Shown here: positions 7,615 through 15,736 of the stretch, piece after piece
Position numbering within the stretch: the first letter of the stretch is position 1
Layout of the letters: each line of letters starts with the position of its first letter
Assembly: GCF_014384745.1 (NCBI RefSeq)
Contig: NZ_JACRSO010000001.1
Coordinates: 558,001-622,000 of the forward strand
From: Luoshenia tenuis
Lineage (GTDB): Bacteria; Bacillota; Clostridia; Christensenellales; GCA-900066905
DNA length: 64,000 nucleotides
Direction of reading: 5' to 3'
Translations under genes and position numbers: made by a program
Notes under the pieces: generated by a model
Told to the model about the DNA's origin: nothing
Databases searched by the model: none
Seen by the model: the letters and a program-made list of their open reading frames with translations, nothing else

Positions 7615-8952
7615 ATGGATTTGACGCAATTGAGCATTGATGCGCTATGCGGGCAGGATTTTGCCTGTACTTGCGGGCGCACCCACAAGGTAGCCACCCG
7701 CCGGATACTGATCGAAAGGGGGGCCGTCGCCAAAAGCGCCCAGGTATTGGATGAGCTGGGCCAGGAGGGCGAGGCGCTGGTGGTCTGCGATGAGCATACC
7801 TACGCCGTAGCTGGGGAACAGGTTATATCCATCCTACGGGACGCCGGGCGCAAGGTGCGCGTATTAAAGCTGCGCCACCAGCCCCTGCACGCGGATGGCG
7901 CGGCCCTGGGGGACGTGTTGCTGGCGATGGGGGACGATACAAAGGTGCTGGTGGCCGTGGGCAGCGGCACCATTAACGATACCACTCGCATGGCGGCCTT
8001 CCGGCTGAACCTCCCCTACATCATTGTGGGCACCGCCCCCTCGATGGACGGATACGCCTCCTCGGTCTCTCCCATGATCTATGATGGGTATAAGATCACC
8101 TACGAGGCGGTAGCGCCCATGGCCATCATCGGGGATACGGACGTGCTGTGCGCCGCGCCCGAGCAGATGATCGCCGCGGGCTTTGGCGATATGCTGGGCA
8201 AGCTGACCGCGCGCCTTGACTGGGTACTGGCCCGCGAGGTGATCGGCGAGCACTACTGCCCCACTGTGGCGGCCATGATGGCCCGGGCGGTGGACAAGTG
8301 CCTTGCCCAGGCGGAGGGGCTTTCCCGCCGGGAGCCGGAAGCCATCGTGGGGCTGATGGAGGGGCTGATCCTCTCGGGCATCGCCATGCAAATGCTGGGC
8401 TACAGCCGCCCGGCCTCCGGCGCTGAGCACCACATCGCCCATTATTTTGAGATGAAGGCCATGCGCGAGGGCAGCGCAGGCTCTCTGCACGGGGACAAGG
8501 TGGGCGTGGCGGCGCTTTTGATCATGGATATCTATGCGCACCTGTTCTCCGAGGGTATCCCCGCCCAGGGGCCTGGGATGAACCAGGCAAAGTGGGAAAG
8601 CGAGATCCGCCGGGTCTACGGCGATGCATCCGAGGCCATCCTGGCGGAAAACGCCCGGATGCACCCCGACAAGGCGGAGTGGGAGGCCCAAAAGGCGCGG
8701 GCATTGGCCCTGTGGCCCGAGTACCAAAAGCAGACGGCGGATTTCCCCGCCCTGATCGAAAAAGGACGCAGCTGGCTGCGCGCCATCGGCGGGCCGGCCC
8801 TGCCCCAGGATATGGGCTACACCCGCGCGGAAATGCGGGACGCGCTGCTCTACTCCAAGGAGGTGCGCACCCGCTTTACGGTGATGCGGCTGCTGGAGCG
8901 CTGGGGCGTACTGGAACATTATGTGGACGAGGTGCTAAACGATGTATACTGA
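7615..8952 (+). CDS. sn-glycerol-1-phosphate dehydrogenase (AraM/EgsA-like)
   Basis: NAD(P)H-dependent reduction of dihydroxyacetone phosphate to sn-glycerol 1-phosphate, the archaeal lipid-type enantiomer; bacterial AraM enzymes do the same. The 445-residue product has the iron-containing alcohol dehydrogenase fold: nucleotide motif GSGTIND (116-122), APSMDGYAS, and a metal site of Asp192 (GFGDMLGK), His272/273 (AEHHIAH) and His292 (LHGDK). Its stop overlaps the start of the following HAD gene by 11 bases, so the two are probably translationally coupled. A coupled phosphatase could act on the sugar or glycerol phosphate product; that is inference. Confidence 0.92.
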   Translation: MDLTQLSIDALCGQDFACTCGRTHKVATRRILIERGAVAKSAQVLDELGQEGEALVVCDEHTYAVAGEQVISILRDAGRKVRVLKLRHQPLHADGAALGDVLLAMGDDTKVLVAVGSGTINDTTRMAAFRLNLPYIIVGTAPSMDGYASSVSPMIYDGYKITYEAVAPMAIIGDTDVLCAAPEQMIAAGFGDMLGKLTARLDWVLAREVIGEHYCPTVAAMMARAVDKCLAQAEGLSRREPEAIVGLMEGLILSGIAMQMLGYSRPASGAEHHIAHYFEMKAMREGSAGSLHGDKVGVAALLIMDIYAHLFSEGIPAQGPGMNQAKWESEIRRVYGDASEAILAENARMHPDKAEWEAQKARALALWPEYQKQTADFPALIEKGRSWLRAIGGPALPQDMGYTRAEMRDALLYSKEVRTRFTVMRLLERWGVLEHYVDEVLNDVY

Positions 8953-9754
8953 GAATACCCCGGAAAAGCTGCAGGCCCTGCAAAACATCCGCTGCTTTGT
9001 GCTGGATATGGACGGCACCTTCTACCTGGGCGAGCAGCTGCTGCCCGGCTCGATGGACTTTATCCAAAAGGTAAATGAGAGCGGACGGCGCTATTTGTTT
9101 ATGACCAATAACTCCTCCAAAAATGCGCCCTGTTATGTGCAAAAGCTGCACCGGATGGGGCTGAATGAGGCCGGAGACGGGCATATTTACACCTCCGGCC
9201 AGGCCACGGGGCAATATTTAAACGCCCACTTCCCCGGCAAGCGCATCTTCCTTTTGGGTAATACGTTTTTAGCCCAGGAACTGGCGGATTTTGGCGTTAC
9301 CATCGACGATGCCGATCCAGAGGTCGTGGTAGTCGGTTTTGATACTACGCTGGATTTTGATAAAATGACTCGGGTGTGCGATTTTGTGCGTGCGGGCCTG
9401 CCCTACATCGCCACCCATCCGGATTTCAACTGCCCGGTGGAGAACGGTTTTATCCCGGATTGCGGCGCCATCCAGGCCTTTATTGAGGCGTCTACCGGCC
9501 GCAAGCCGGATGCGGTGGTGGGCAAACCCAACCGTCCGGTGGTGGATGGGCTGCTGGAGCGCACGGGGCTTGGCAAAGACCAGATCGCCATCGTGGGGGA
9601 CCGGTTGTATACCGATGTACGCACCGGGGTGGATCACGGCCTGCTGGGCATCCTGGTGCTAAGTGGGGAGACCCAGCGGGAGGACATCCCCGCCTCACCC
9701 ACCCAGCCGGATCTGGTATTTGGAGGCCTAAGCGATATCATCCCCTACCTGTAA
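8942..9754 (+). CDS. HAD-IIA family sugar-phosphate phosphatase (NagD-like)
   Basis: HAD-superfamily hydrolase with the C2a cap arrangement of NagD/PgpP-type phosphatases. Motif I is DMDGT (Asp22, Asp24), motif II falls in MTNNSS, and motif IV is the C-terminal GDRLYTD. Length 270 fits the subfamily, which removes phosphate from small molecules such as glycerol phosphates, 2-phosphoglycolate or nucleotides. The overlap with the glycerol-1-phosphate dehydrogenase gene suggests they share a substrate or product, for example dephosphorylating glycerol 1-phosphate, but this is not shown by the sequence. Confidence 0.88.
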   Translation: MYTENTPEKLQALQNIRCFVLDMDGTFYLGEQLLPGSMDFIQKVNESGRRYLFMTNNSSKNAPCYVQKLHRMGLNEAGDGHIYTSGQATGQYLNAHFPGKRIFLLGNTFLAQELADFGVTIDDADPEVVVVGFDTTLDFDKMTRVCDFVRAGLPYIATHPDFNCPVENGFIPDCGAIQAFIEASTGRKPDAVVGKPNRPVVDGLLERTGLGKDQIAIVGDRLYTDVRTGVDHGLLGILVLSGETQREDIPASPTQPDLVFGGLSDIIPYL

Positions 9755-9767
9755 GCGGCATGAACCA

Positions 9768-9803
9768 GGCCCGCCGGGAAATTTCCCGGCGGGCCTTTAT
9801 TTT
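9768..9803 (+). terminator. Terminator after the AraM-HAD pair
   Basis: A 28-base palindrome with 13-bp arms (GGCCCGCCGGGAA / TTCCCGGCGGGCC) is followed by tttatttt. Confidence 0.9.
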
Positions 9804-9856
9804 CGGAAAATCCATGTTTCTCTTTTTAGGCGGATATTTCTCCTTAACTTCAAAAT

Positions 9857-10469
9857 AAGTATGGGTTTTCGTTCGTTTAATTGTCATTCCGAAGCGCCAG
9901 CGAGGAATCTTTTTACGCCCTGTTGGCCGCGCCTGCGCCACGCAGCACAAGTCAAGCGTCGCTCCTTTGCCAACGCATCAGATTCTTCGCTCGGCCTTGC
10001 GGCCTCCCTCTGAATGACAGGGCTATCGCCCTTTTAGCCGCTCCTAATTTCCTATGTTTCCCCTATTCTCTCGCCCGTCACGCGCGTTATGCCTGCCCCA
10101 AACCGTCCTGTGTTCCGAATGACAATGGAGCGAGTACTAAAGTATGGGTTTTTGTTCAGGGGCATCTCTCCCTCCGGCGCACCTAAAGGTGCGCCACCTC
10201 CCTCGTCAGAGGGAGGCAAGTGTGGATTGATCCAAACGGCAGAGCATAAGCGAAACGGCTGGAGGACATGTCTTATTATCTGCATAGGAGAGCTTGAGAA
10301 ACCTCCGTCCCCACCACGGAGTGGCCGTTTGGGGGGATTAGGGATTGTTAAGGGGGTAAAGGGGGAAATCGGAATCCCCCTTCCCCCTTAACATATAAAA
10401 CTCGTTCCCTAACTTTTCTCCCTGCCTCGCGTTAAGTTCTGCTTCTTCTCTGAGCGAAAACCCATACTT
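9857..10469 (+). repeat. Composite non-coding repeat element, copy 1
   Basis: A 613-base stretch bounded by inverted ends: AAGTATGGGTTTTCGTTC at 9857-9874 and its near-exact reverse complement at 10452-10469, with a third copy inside at 10140. It contains module A (about 9885-10017, bounded by GTCATTCCGA and GAATGACA), module B (about 10160-10215, two hairpins) and module C (10302-10441, ending in GTTAAGTTCTG). Modules A to C recur in the same order on the opposite strand at 30189-30668; module C is nearly identical. Short open frames in it (for example 9881-10186 and 10052-10285) are repeat-derived and not called as genes. This accounts for the gap 9755-10484. Confidence 0.88.
10348..10392 (+). 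repeat. Long hairpin inside module C, copy 1
   Basis: TTAAGGGGGTAAAGGGGGA pairs with TCCCCCTTCCCCCTTAA around a short aatcggaa loop. The same hairpin occurs in copy 2 at about 30268-30312. Confidence 0.75.
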
Positions 10470-10484
10470 TTCCACGCAGCTGGG

Positions 10485-10694
10485 TTAAGTTCCCCTCATG
10501 CGCCCCTGCAGCCGGGCCTTCCAAGCTTTCAGCCTCCGGTAACCCTTTGGCGGCAGCGCGCCGATGAGCAGCATACATAGGCCAAAACCCAAAAGCAATC
10601 CCGACAAGAATTCAGGCAGCAGCCAAAACTGCTTTGCAGTCAATGTCAGCGCAAAGACCAGTAGACCCATCTTCAGTTCCCCTCTCACGGCCAT
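10485..10694 (-). CDS. Small membrane protein of unknown function
   Basis: About 69 residues with two hydrophobic helices (LLVFALTLTAKQFWLL and LSGLLLGFGLCMLLIGAL) and a basic C-terminal tail. The ATG at 10694 lies 16 bases after the stop of the ABC exporter gene and follows a GAAGGGAG stretch; a second ATG at 10670 has AGGGGA at good spacing and would give 61 residues. It may be cotranscribed with the exporter. I do not recognise the family. Coding is supported mainly by position and the coherent membrane profile. Confidence 0.55.
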   Translation of the reverse strand: MAVRGELKMGLLVFALTLTAKQFWLLPEFLSGLLLGFGLCMLLIGALPPKGYRRLKAWKARLQGRMRGT

Positions 10695-10710
10695 GCTCCC
10701 TTCTCTGCTA

Positions 10711-12486
10711 TTACGCTCCCGGTTCCTCGTCCATCCGCAGGAAGTTTTGCATCTGACGCTCGGCAGTTTTCCACTGCACCTGGCTGAGCTTGGCGTATAG
10801 ACCGCCCTGGCGCACCAGTTCCTCATGCTTGCCCCGCTCTACCACGCGGCCGTTCTCCAGCACCAAGATCTGGTCAGCCCGCATCACGGTGGAGAGCCGG
10901 TGGGCGATGACCACGATGGTGCGGCTGCCCGCCAGCGCCTCGATGGCGTCCTGAATTTCTGCCTCGGTCTCGGTATCCACGGCGCTGGTCGCCTCGTCCA
11001 GGATCAGGATGGGCGAATTGCGCAGCACCGCTCGGGCGATGGCGATACGCTGCTTCTGCCCGCCGGAAAGGCGCACGCCCCGCTCGCCCACGATGGTCTC
11101 GTATCCCTTGGGCATCTGCATGATAAAATCGTCCGCGTGGGCGATGCGCGCCGCCTGGCGGATCTCCTCCAGGGAGGCTTCGCGCACGCCGTAGGCGATA
11201 TTTTCGGCAATGGTCCCGTTAAAGAGGAACACATCCTGCAATACGATGGAGATCTGCTCGCGCAAAGAGGCTACGGTCAAGCCCTTAATGTCCTGCCCAT
11301 CCAGGCAGACGCGGCCCTGAACCGGGTCGTAGAACCGTTCGATCAGGGAAACGATGGTGCTCTTGCCCACGCCCGTGGGGCCTACCAGGGCGATCATCTC
11401 GCCGGGCATGGCGGTAAAGCAAATATCGCTGAGCACCGGCTCCTCCTTGGCATAATGGAAGGATACGTTTTCAAAATCGATGCGCCCCTTGGCGTTTTTG
11501 ATGGCCTTGGCTCCGGGCAGATCCTTGATCTCGCTTTCGGCGTCCAGCACCTCAAAGACCCGGATCGCGCCGGCATAGGTCACCTGCACATCCTCCACCA
11601 GCCGGGCCAGCGTAGCCAGCGGCGTATAAAACAGGCTCAAATACATCAAAAAGCCCACGATATCCGAGATCGCCATCTGCCCCTGCATGGCCATTAAGCC
11701 GCCCAGGCCCACCACGATCACCGTACCCAACGAGGTAAGGAACTCCACCCCCGGATGGAACAGGCCGCTGGCAAAGTTGGCCTTGATGTTGCAGGCGGCG
11801 TATTTTTCCCGGTATCCGTCCATCTTCTGGTGCTCCCGCTCTTCCTGGCCAAAAGCCTGTATCTCCTTCATACCGGAAAGGTTATCCTGCGTTACGCCGT
11901 TAAGCTCGCCCAGCACCTGCTGGTTGATGCGGAACAGTGGCGCCACCTTTTTAGAAAACAGCGAGCCCACGACCACCACAAAGGGCACCGGGATCAGCGT
12001 AAACAGCGCCAGCATCGGGTTGATCACAAACAGCATGATTGCAACGCCCACGATCACCAGGGCGTTTGAGATCAGATCCGGCAGCGCATGGGCCACCAGC
12101 AGCTCGATCTGCCGGGTGTCGTTGATCATCCGGCTCATCAGCTGGCCGGTCTGCTTATCCTGGAAAAAGCGCAGCGACAGGGTCTGCAGCTTATCGTAGA
12201 TGGTCAGCGTCAGCTCGGATACAAAGCGCCAGGCCGCCAGGTGGCTGACGTATACCGAGATAAAGCGGCAGCCCATCCGCAGCAGGTACGCGCCCACCAG
12301 AATCGCGGCGAAGACCCACAGCATCGAAACGGTCATCTCGCCGTTTTCCAGCCGCGCGGTCAGCATCCGCACCATCTCGGGCGTGACCAGGTTGAGCACG
12401 GCCGCCCCCACCAGCCCAGCCGCGGCGATGGCCAGCGTGCCCCAGTGTTTGCGCGCCAGCAGCAGCAGGCGTTTGGTCATATTCAT
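10711..12486 (-). CDS. ABC exporter, fused permease and ATPase (homodimeric type)
   Basis: Type IV ABC exporter half-transporter of 591 residues. Residues 1-320 form the six-helix ABC_membrane domain; residues about 335-575 form the ATPase with Walker A GPTGVGKST (369-377), Q-loop Gln417, signature LSGGQ (473-477), Walker B ILILDE (493-498) and an H-loop IAHRLS. All catalytic residues are intact, so a homodimer would have two active sites. Starts at ATG 12486 behind GGAGGGG. There is no paired second exporter subunit next to it, unlike many clostridial heterodimeric pairs. Lipid, peptide or drug export are all possible. Confidence 0.93.
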   Translation of the reverse strand: MNMTKRLLLLARKHWGTLAIAAAGLVGAAVLNLVTPEMVRMLTARLENGEMTVSMLWVFAAILVGAYLLRMGCRFISVYVSHLAAWRFVSELTLTIYDKLQTLSLRFFQDKQTGQLMSRMINDTRQIELLVAHALPDLISNALVIVGVAIMLFVINPMLALFTLIPVPFVVVVGSLFSKKVAPLFRINQQVLGELNGVTQDNLSGMKEIQAFGQEEREHQKMDGYREKYAACNIKANFASGLFHPGVEFLTSLGTVIVVGLGGLMAMQGQMAISDIVGFLMYLSLFYTPLATLARLVEDVQVTYAGAIRVFEVLDAESEIKDLPGAKAIKNAKGRIDFENVSFHYAKEEPVLSDICFTAMPGEMIALVGPTGVGKSTIVSLIERFYDPVQGRVCLDGQDIKGLTVASLREQISIVLQDVFLFNGTIAENIAYGVREASLEEIRQAARIAHADDFIMQMPKGYETIVGERGVRLSGGQKQRIAIARAVLRNSPILILDEATSAVDTETEAEIQDAIEALAGSRTIVVIAHRLSTVMRADQILVLENGRVVERGKHEELVRQGGLYAKLSQVQWKTAERQMQNFLRMDEEPGA

Positions 12487-12575
12487 TTTTACACCCCTCC
12501 AAACTTTAAACAGAGCCCCGCTCCGTTACTCACCCCACTTGTACGATTATAGCAAAAACAGCGCTGCGATATGCG

Positions 12576-13769
12576 CTAAGCCTCCGTGGCCGGCGCCGCT
12601 TTGGGCTTACGCGCATAATCCCCCAAAAAGATGGCGGAGAGCACCATGCCCACCAGGCCAAATCCGCTCATCATCAGATATCCTACGGTCAGCCCTGCGC
12701 CATCGCCTACCGCACCTACCAGCACCGGCCCCAAAAACATGCCGATGGAATAGACAGCCTGATAAAAGCCCATGGCCGTGGCGCGCTTTGCAGGTTCCAC
12801 GGTCTTGATGGACAGGCCCATCTGCAGCGTAGCCAGCGCCGAACGGAAGGCCCCGCAGAGAAATTGCAGGATATACAGCGCCATCAGGCTGCCTGCAAAG
12901 GGGAACAGCGCGCAGCACACCGCGATAGCCGCAAAGCAGACCACGATACAGGCCTTTTCCCCAAAGCGGCGGGCCAAAAGGCTGCCCGCCAAAAGATTGG
13001 TCACAATACCCGGCAGCGTAGCCACCATGGAGAGCACGCCCAGCTCCCCGCCGGTGGCCCCCAGCTCTTTAGCCAGCACCGGCGCAAAAGAGATGGCCGC
13101 GCCAAAAGAGATCAGCTGGGCGATGATCGCCAGCACCGATACGCACACCAGCGCCGGAGTCCTGGCCACCTTTGCCAGCTCCCGCAGCTTGATCGGCTCC
13201 CGCTTTTTGGCACTGTCCCGCTTTTCCACCACGAAAAAGCTGAGCACCAGGCCCAGGATGGCCGCGATAAAGCCCAGATAAAAGGGCGCCGCGTCCCCAT
13301 AAAGCTGGCTGGAGAGCCCGCCTAAATAGTTGGCCAGCGTCTGCCCGGCCAGGTTGACGGCGTTGATCACGCCGATGGCCGCCACGGATTTCTCCGGCGG
13401 GAAATAGCCGGAATACAGTACCGTATACCCTACCCACATGCTGGCCGCCACGCCTGAGAGCCCGCGGAAGATCAGCAGCAGCCAGGGGTTGGGAAACAAC
13501 GCCATCCCCAGCGTGGAAACGGCGCAAAACACCATGCCCAGTATCACATAAAGTTTGCGCTGGTTGTACTTGTCCGAAAGGATGCCGATGGGCAGCCGGC
13601 AGATCAGCTGCAACAGCCCGTAGGAGCCGCTGATCACCCCCACCATGGAGAGCGAGGCCCCGATAGAAACGGCGTAGGGCGACAATGTGGGCACGTAGCT
13701 GTACAGGGCGAACCAAAACAGCGCCGTCACCACCAGAAACAGTGGGATGCGGTTGCCTTTAGCACTCAT
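12576..13769 (-). CDS. Major facilitator superfamily transporter
   Basis: About 397 residues with twelve predicted helices. The loop between helices 2 and 3 carries the MFS motif-A-like stretch GILSDKYNQRK, and the repeat of the fold is visible in the second half (GSLLARRFGEK). The N-terminus resembles drug-proton antiporters of the YfcJ/MdtG kind. The substrate is unknown. A GGAGGGGG stretch that could serve as ribosome site lies unusually far (16 bases) from the ATG and is part of a long inverted repeat in the leader (see 13780-13870), so expression may be controlled by RNA structure. Confidence 0.88.
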   Translation of the reverse strand: MSAKGNRIPLFLVVTALFWFALYSYVPTLSPYAVSIGASLSMVGVISGSYGLLQLICRLPIGILSDKYNQRKLYVILGMVFCAVSTLGMALFPNPWLLLIFRGLSGVAASMWVGYTVLYSGYFPPEKSVAAIGVINAVNLAGQTLANYLGGLSSQLYGDAAPFYLGFIAAILGLVLSFFVVEKRDSAKKREPIKLRELAKVARTPALVCVSVLAIIAQLISFGAAISFAPVLAKELGATGGELGVLSMVATLPGIVTNLLAGSLLARRFGEKACIVVCFAAIAVCCALFPFAGSLMALYILQFLCGAFRSALATLQMGLSIKTVEPAKRATAMGFYQAVYSIGMFLGPVLVGAVGDGAGLTVGYLMMSGFGLVGMVLSAIFLGDYARKPKAAPATEA

Positions 13770-13779
13770 GAAGTAAAAG

Positions 13780-13870
13780 AAGCCCCCTCCAAGTGATTTA
13801 ACTTTATTAACGAAGTGTTAAAACCATATAAAGACCTTAGCACATTTACCCTGCCAATGCAAGGGGGCTT
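13780..13870 (-). promoter_or_regulatory. Leader with long-range inverted repeat upstream of the MFS gene
   Basis: On the minus strand AAGCCCCCT (13870-13862) can pair with AGGGGGCTT (13788-13780), enclosing about 73 bases. The second arm includes the only purine-rich candidate ribosome site and is followed by TCTTTT, so the pair could be a terminator-like or ribosome-site-masking structure. A short palindrome AATTGT-ag-ACAATT lies just upstream at 13875-13888. Seen in sequence; function is inferred. Confidence 0.35.
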
Positions 13871-13968
13871 TTATAATTGTAGACAATTTTTGTTTTGCAT
13901 TTGACTCCCTGCGGCTCGTTCAAAATCCAGTTGCAGCAGGGCCTTTCCGTTAGGAAGGGAGCTCAGCC

Positions 13969-14226
13969 CTATTGATGGGCGCTGTAAAAGGCCTTAAGCT
14001 CCGCCTTGGTCTGCGCGTCCAAATCGTGCCAGCGGATGCCCTGCAGCGCCCCTTCCAGCGCGCATAGCCGCATATAGCAGGCCGAGGGGTCCTGTGCCCT
14101 GATGCGCAGCCAGGCCTGGCGGCTGCCTGCCTCGGCCAGCTGCAAAGGGTCCTTGATCCCCACATCCAAAAGCTGCCTGGCCAGCTTTTCCCCAATATTG
14201 GGCATATCCTGCAAGCGCTTTGCCAT
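13969..14226 (-). CDS. TfoX C-terminal domain protein
   Basis: An 85-residue protein made of the TfoX_C helix-hairpin-helix-like domain: DMPNIGEKLARQLLDVGI near the N-terminus, then a conserved ACYMRLCALEGALQGIRWHDL segment. Stand-alone TfoX_C proteins are common in Clostridia; the domain is related to the C-terminus of the competence regulator TfoX/Sxy, but the stand-alone form has no established role. The ATG at 14226 is preceded by AGGATACAT; the open frame extends 20 codons upstream without similarity. It is unlikely to share a transcript with the MFS gene given the structured leader between them. Confidence 0.82.
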   Translation of the reverse strand: MAKRLQDMPNIGEKLARQLLDVGIKDPLQLAEAGSRQAWLRIRAQDPSACYMRLCALEGALQGIRWHDLDAQTKAELKAFYSAHQ

Positions 14227-14377
14227 ATGTATCCTGCTCCCTCCGTTTGTTCCCCCAATTATAGGCCCAAGCACGCTTAGCGTCAAGCCGCTTCCTTAGC
14301 CGGCGGCGATGTGGTATAGTATACGAGAAAAACCGGGGGCCCAGCGTCCCTTTTCGCATAAGGAGCGTTATTTTATT

Positions 14378-15214
14378 ATGAAGATCGAACGCATCGCCGC
14401 GCTGTATACCCCCTGGCTCCCCCGCATGCAATGCCCCCTGTGCCATAGATCACTGGCGCTGGACGCTCCGGGACACAGCCTGATGTGTGAAGACGGGCAC
14501 TGCTTTGATCTCTCGGCCAAGGGATACGTCAACTTTGTCCCCAATCAAGCCCAGCGCCAGACCAAATACGATAAGGCGCTCTTTGAGAGCCGGGGCCATA
14601 TTCTCGCGCAAGGGTTCTATGCGCCTGTGGCCGATGCGCTGCGCACCCTGGCCGCCCAATACGCGCCGGGACCTTTGCTGCTGGACGCGGGCTGCGGTGA
14701 AGGGTACTATACCCGTTTTTTATCCCAGGGCGGCGCTTTTGAACCAGCCGGGATGGATCTTGAAAAAGAGGCGGTAGCCCTGGCCTGCCGCGGCGGGGCC
14801 GCAACGCCCTTTTTGGCTGCGGACATCAACCGCCTACCCTTCAAGGGCCACAGCTTGCACGCGGTGCTCAACATCCTCACGCCGGCCTGCTATCCTGAAT
14901 TCCAACGGGTGCTGGCGCCGGGCGGCGTAGTGCTAAAAGTCATCCCCGGGGAGGATTACCTGCGGGAGATCCGCGCGGGGCTGGGCGGCGCAGCCGGTTA
15001 TTCCAACGCCCGGGTGGCCGCCCATTTTGAGGAAAACCTGCGCCTGGCAAAGCGCGTGCGCATCCGCTATACCCGTCCCCTTTCGGCCCTGCAAGCCGCC
15101 GATTTTCTCCGAATGACGCCGCTCTCTTTTTCGGGCTCCGCGCAGCGCATCGCTCCGGAAGCGCTGGACGAAATCACCATCGATCTGGAATTGCTGGTGG
15201 GAACGACTTTATAA
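14378..15214 (+). CDS. 23S rRNA (guanine-N1)-methyltransferase, RlmA family
   Basis: SAM-dependent methyltransferase that modifies G745 (RlmA-I) or G748 (RlmA-II/TlrB) in helix 35 of 23S rRNA. The 278-residue product starts with the family zinc finger CPLC-x(15)-C-x(3)-HCFD, followed by the conserved KGYVNF segment, then a Rossmann-type fold with the SAM motif LLDAGCGEGYYT and the catalytic-region NILTPACYPEF. The ATG at 14378 follows AAGGAG at 12 bases. A candidate extended -10 (TGGTATAGT) lies about 60 bases upstream. Gram-positive members mostly methylate G748; the exact site is not decided here. Confidence 0.9.
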   Translation: MKIERIAALYTPWLPRMQCPLCHRSLALDAPGHSLMCEDGHCFDLSAKGYVNFVPNQAQRQTKYDKALFESRGHILAQGFYAPVADALRTLAAQYAPGPLLLDAGCGEGYYTRFLSQGGAFEPAGMDLEKEAVALACRGGAATPFLAADINRLPFKGHSLHAVLNILTPACYPEFQRVLAPGGVVLKVIPGEDYLREIRAGLGGAAGYSNARVAAHFEENLRLAKRVRIRYTRPLSALQAADFLRMTPLSFSGSAQRIAPEALDEITIDLELLVGTTL

Positions 15215-15221
15215 CGTATAA

Positions 15222-15261
15222 AACACCCCCAGCGGCGGATCGATCCGCCGCTGGGGGTGTT
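15222..15261 (+). terminator. Perfect 40-base palindrome after the rRNA methyltransferase gene
   Basis: Two 20-base arms (AACACCCCCAGCGGCGGATC and its complement) with no loop bases. The T-run is short (ttatcgctt), so termination may be weak or it may act on both strands. Confidence 0.65.
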
Positions 15262-15362
15262 ATCGCTTCAGAAAGACTTTTTTCAAGCTGATTCACACGC
15301 GGTCTCGGCTGCAACGCCGCCAAACATTTAAGCGTACAGCCTCTTTTTAAAACGCCTGCCGC

Positions 15363-15698
15363 CTATTCCCAATCCACCAGGTCGTTCTCCTGCAAAAAGG
15401 CGTCGTTAAAATCCATATACAGTTCTACCGCCTCGGCCACGTCCAATTCCGCGCCCTCGTCGGCGTCCAGCGCCTCTACCACCTGGTCTACAATGTACTC
15501 AAAGGCGTCGTCCTCATCGTAGTATTCTCCATCCAGCACGCCGCTTTGCGCCATAAAGGCCTGGTCGGCCCCAATAGCTGCACCCACCAGCTTTTCCACA
15601 AAGGGCAGCTCCTCATCCCGGTACCGGCCGGATTCCTTCATTTTCCCCACGATAAAGGCCTGGGCCTTTGTCGCATCATAACCTTCCATCATCGCCAA
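15363..15698 (-). CDS. Small acidic protein of unknown function
   Basis: About 111 residues, strongly acidic in its C-terminal half, with runs of Asp and Glu and a DDAFEYIVDQVVEALD segment. It lies 38 bases after the oligoendopeptidase gene, behind an AGGAGG at good spacing for a TTG at 15698; the ATG at 15692 is the alternative. The open frame continues upstream into the peptidase gene but the ribosome site and composition support the short form. No family recognised. It may be cotranscribed with pepF. Confidence 0.7.
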   Translation of the reverse strand: MAMMEGYDATKAQAFIVGKMKESGRYRDEELPFVEKLVGAAIGADQAFMAQSGVLDGEYYDEDDAFEYIVDQVVEALDADEGAELDVAEAVELYMDFNDAFLQENDLVDWE

Positions 15699-15736
15699 GG
15701 TAACCTCCTTTATTGCCCCTTTTCCCAAGGCTAAGT

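Noticed and set aside
9881..10285. Open frames in the composite repeat
   Set aside because: Both lie inside repeated non-coding DNA, and the same kind of frame recurs in the second copy; codon use and composition are not gene-like.
10293..10450. CRISPR-like or phage attachment array
   Set aside because: The repeated GGGGG and CCCCC tracts form one hairpin, not spaced repeats. No array of regular direct repeats was found anywhere in the window.
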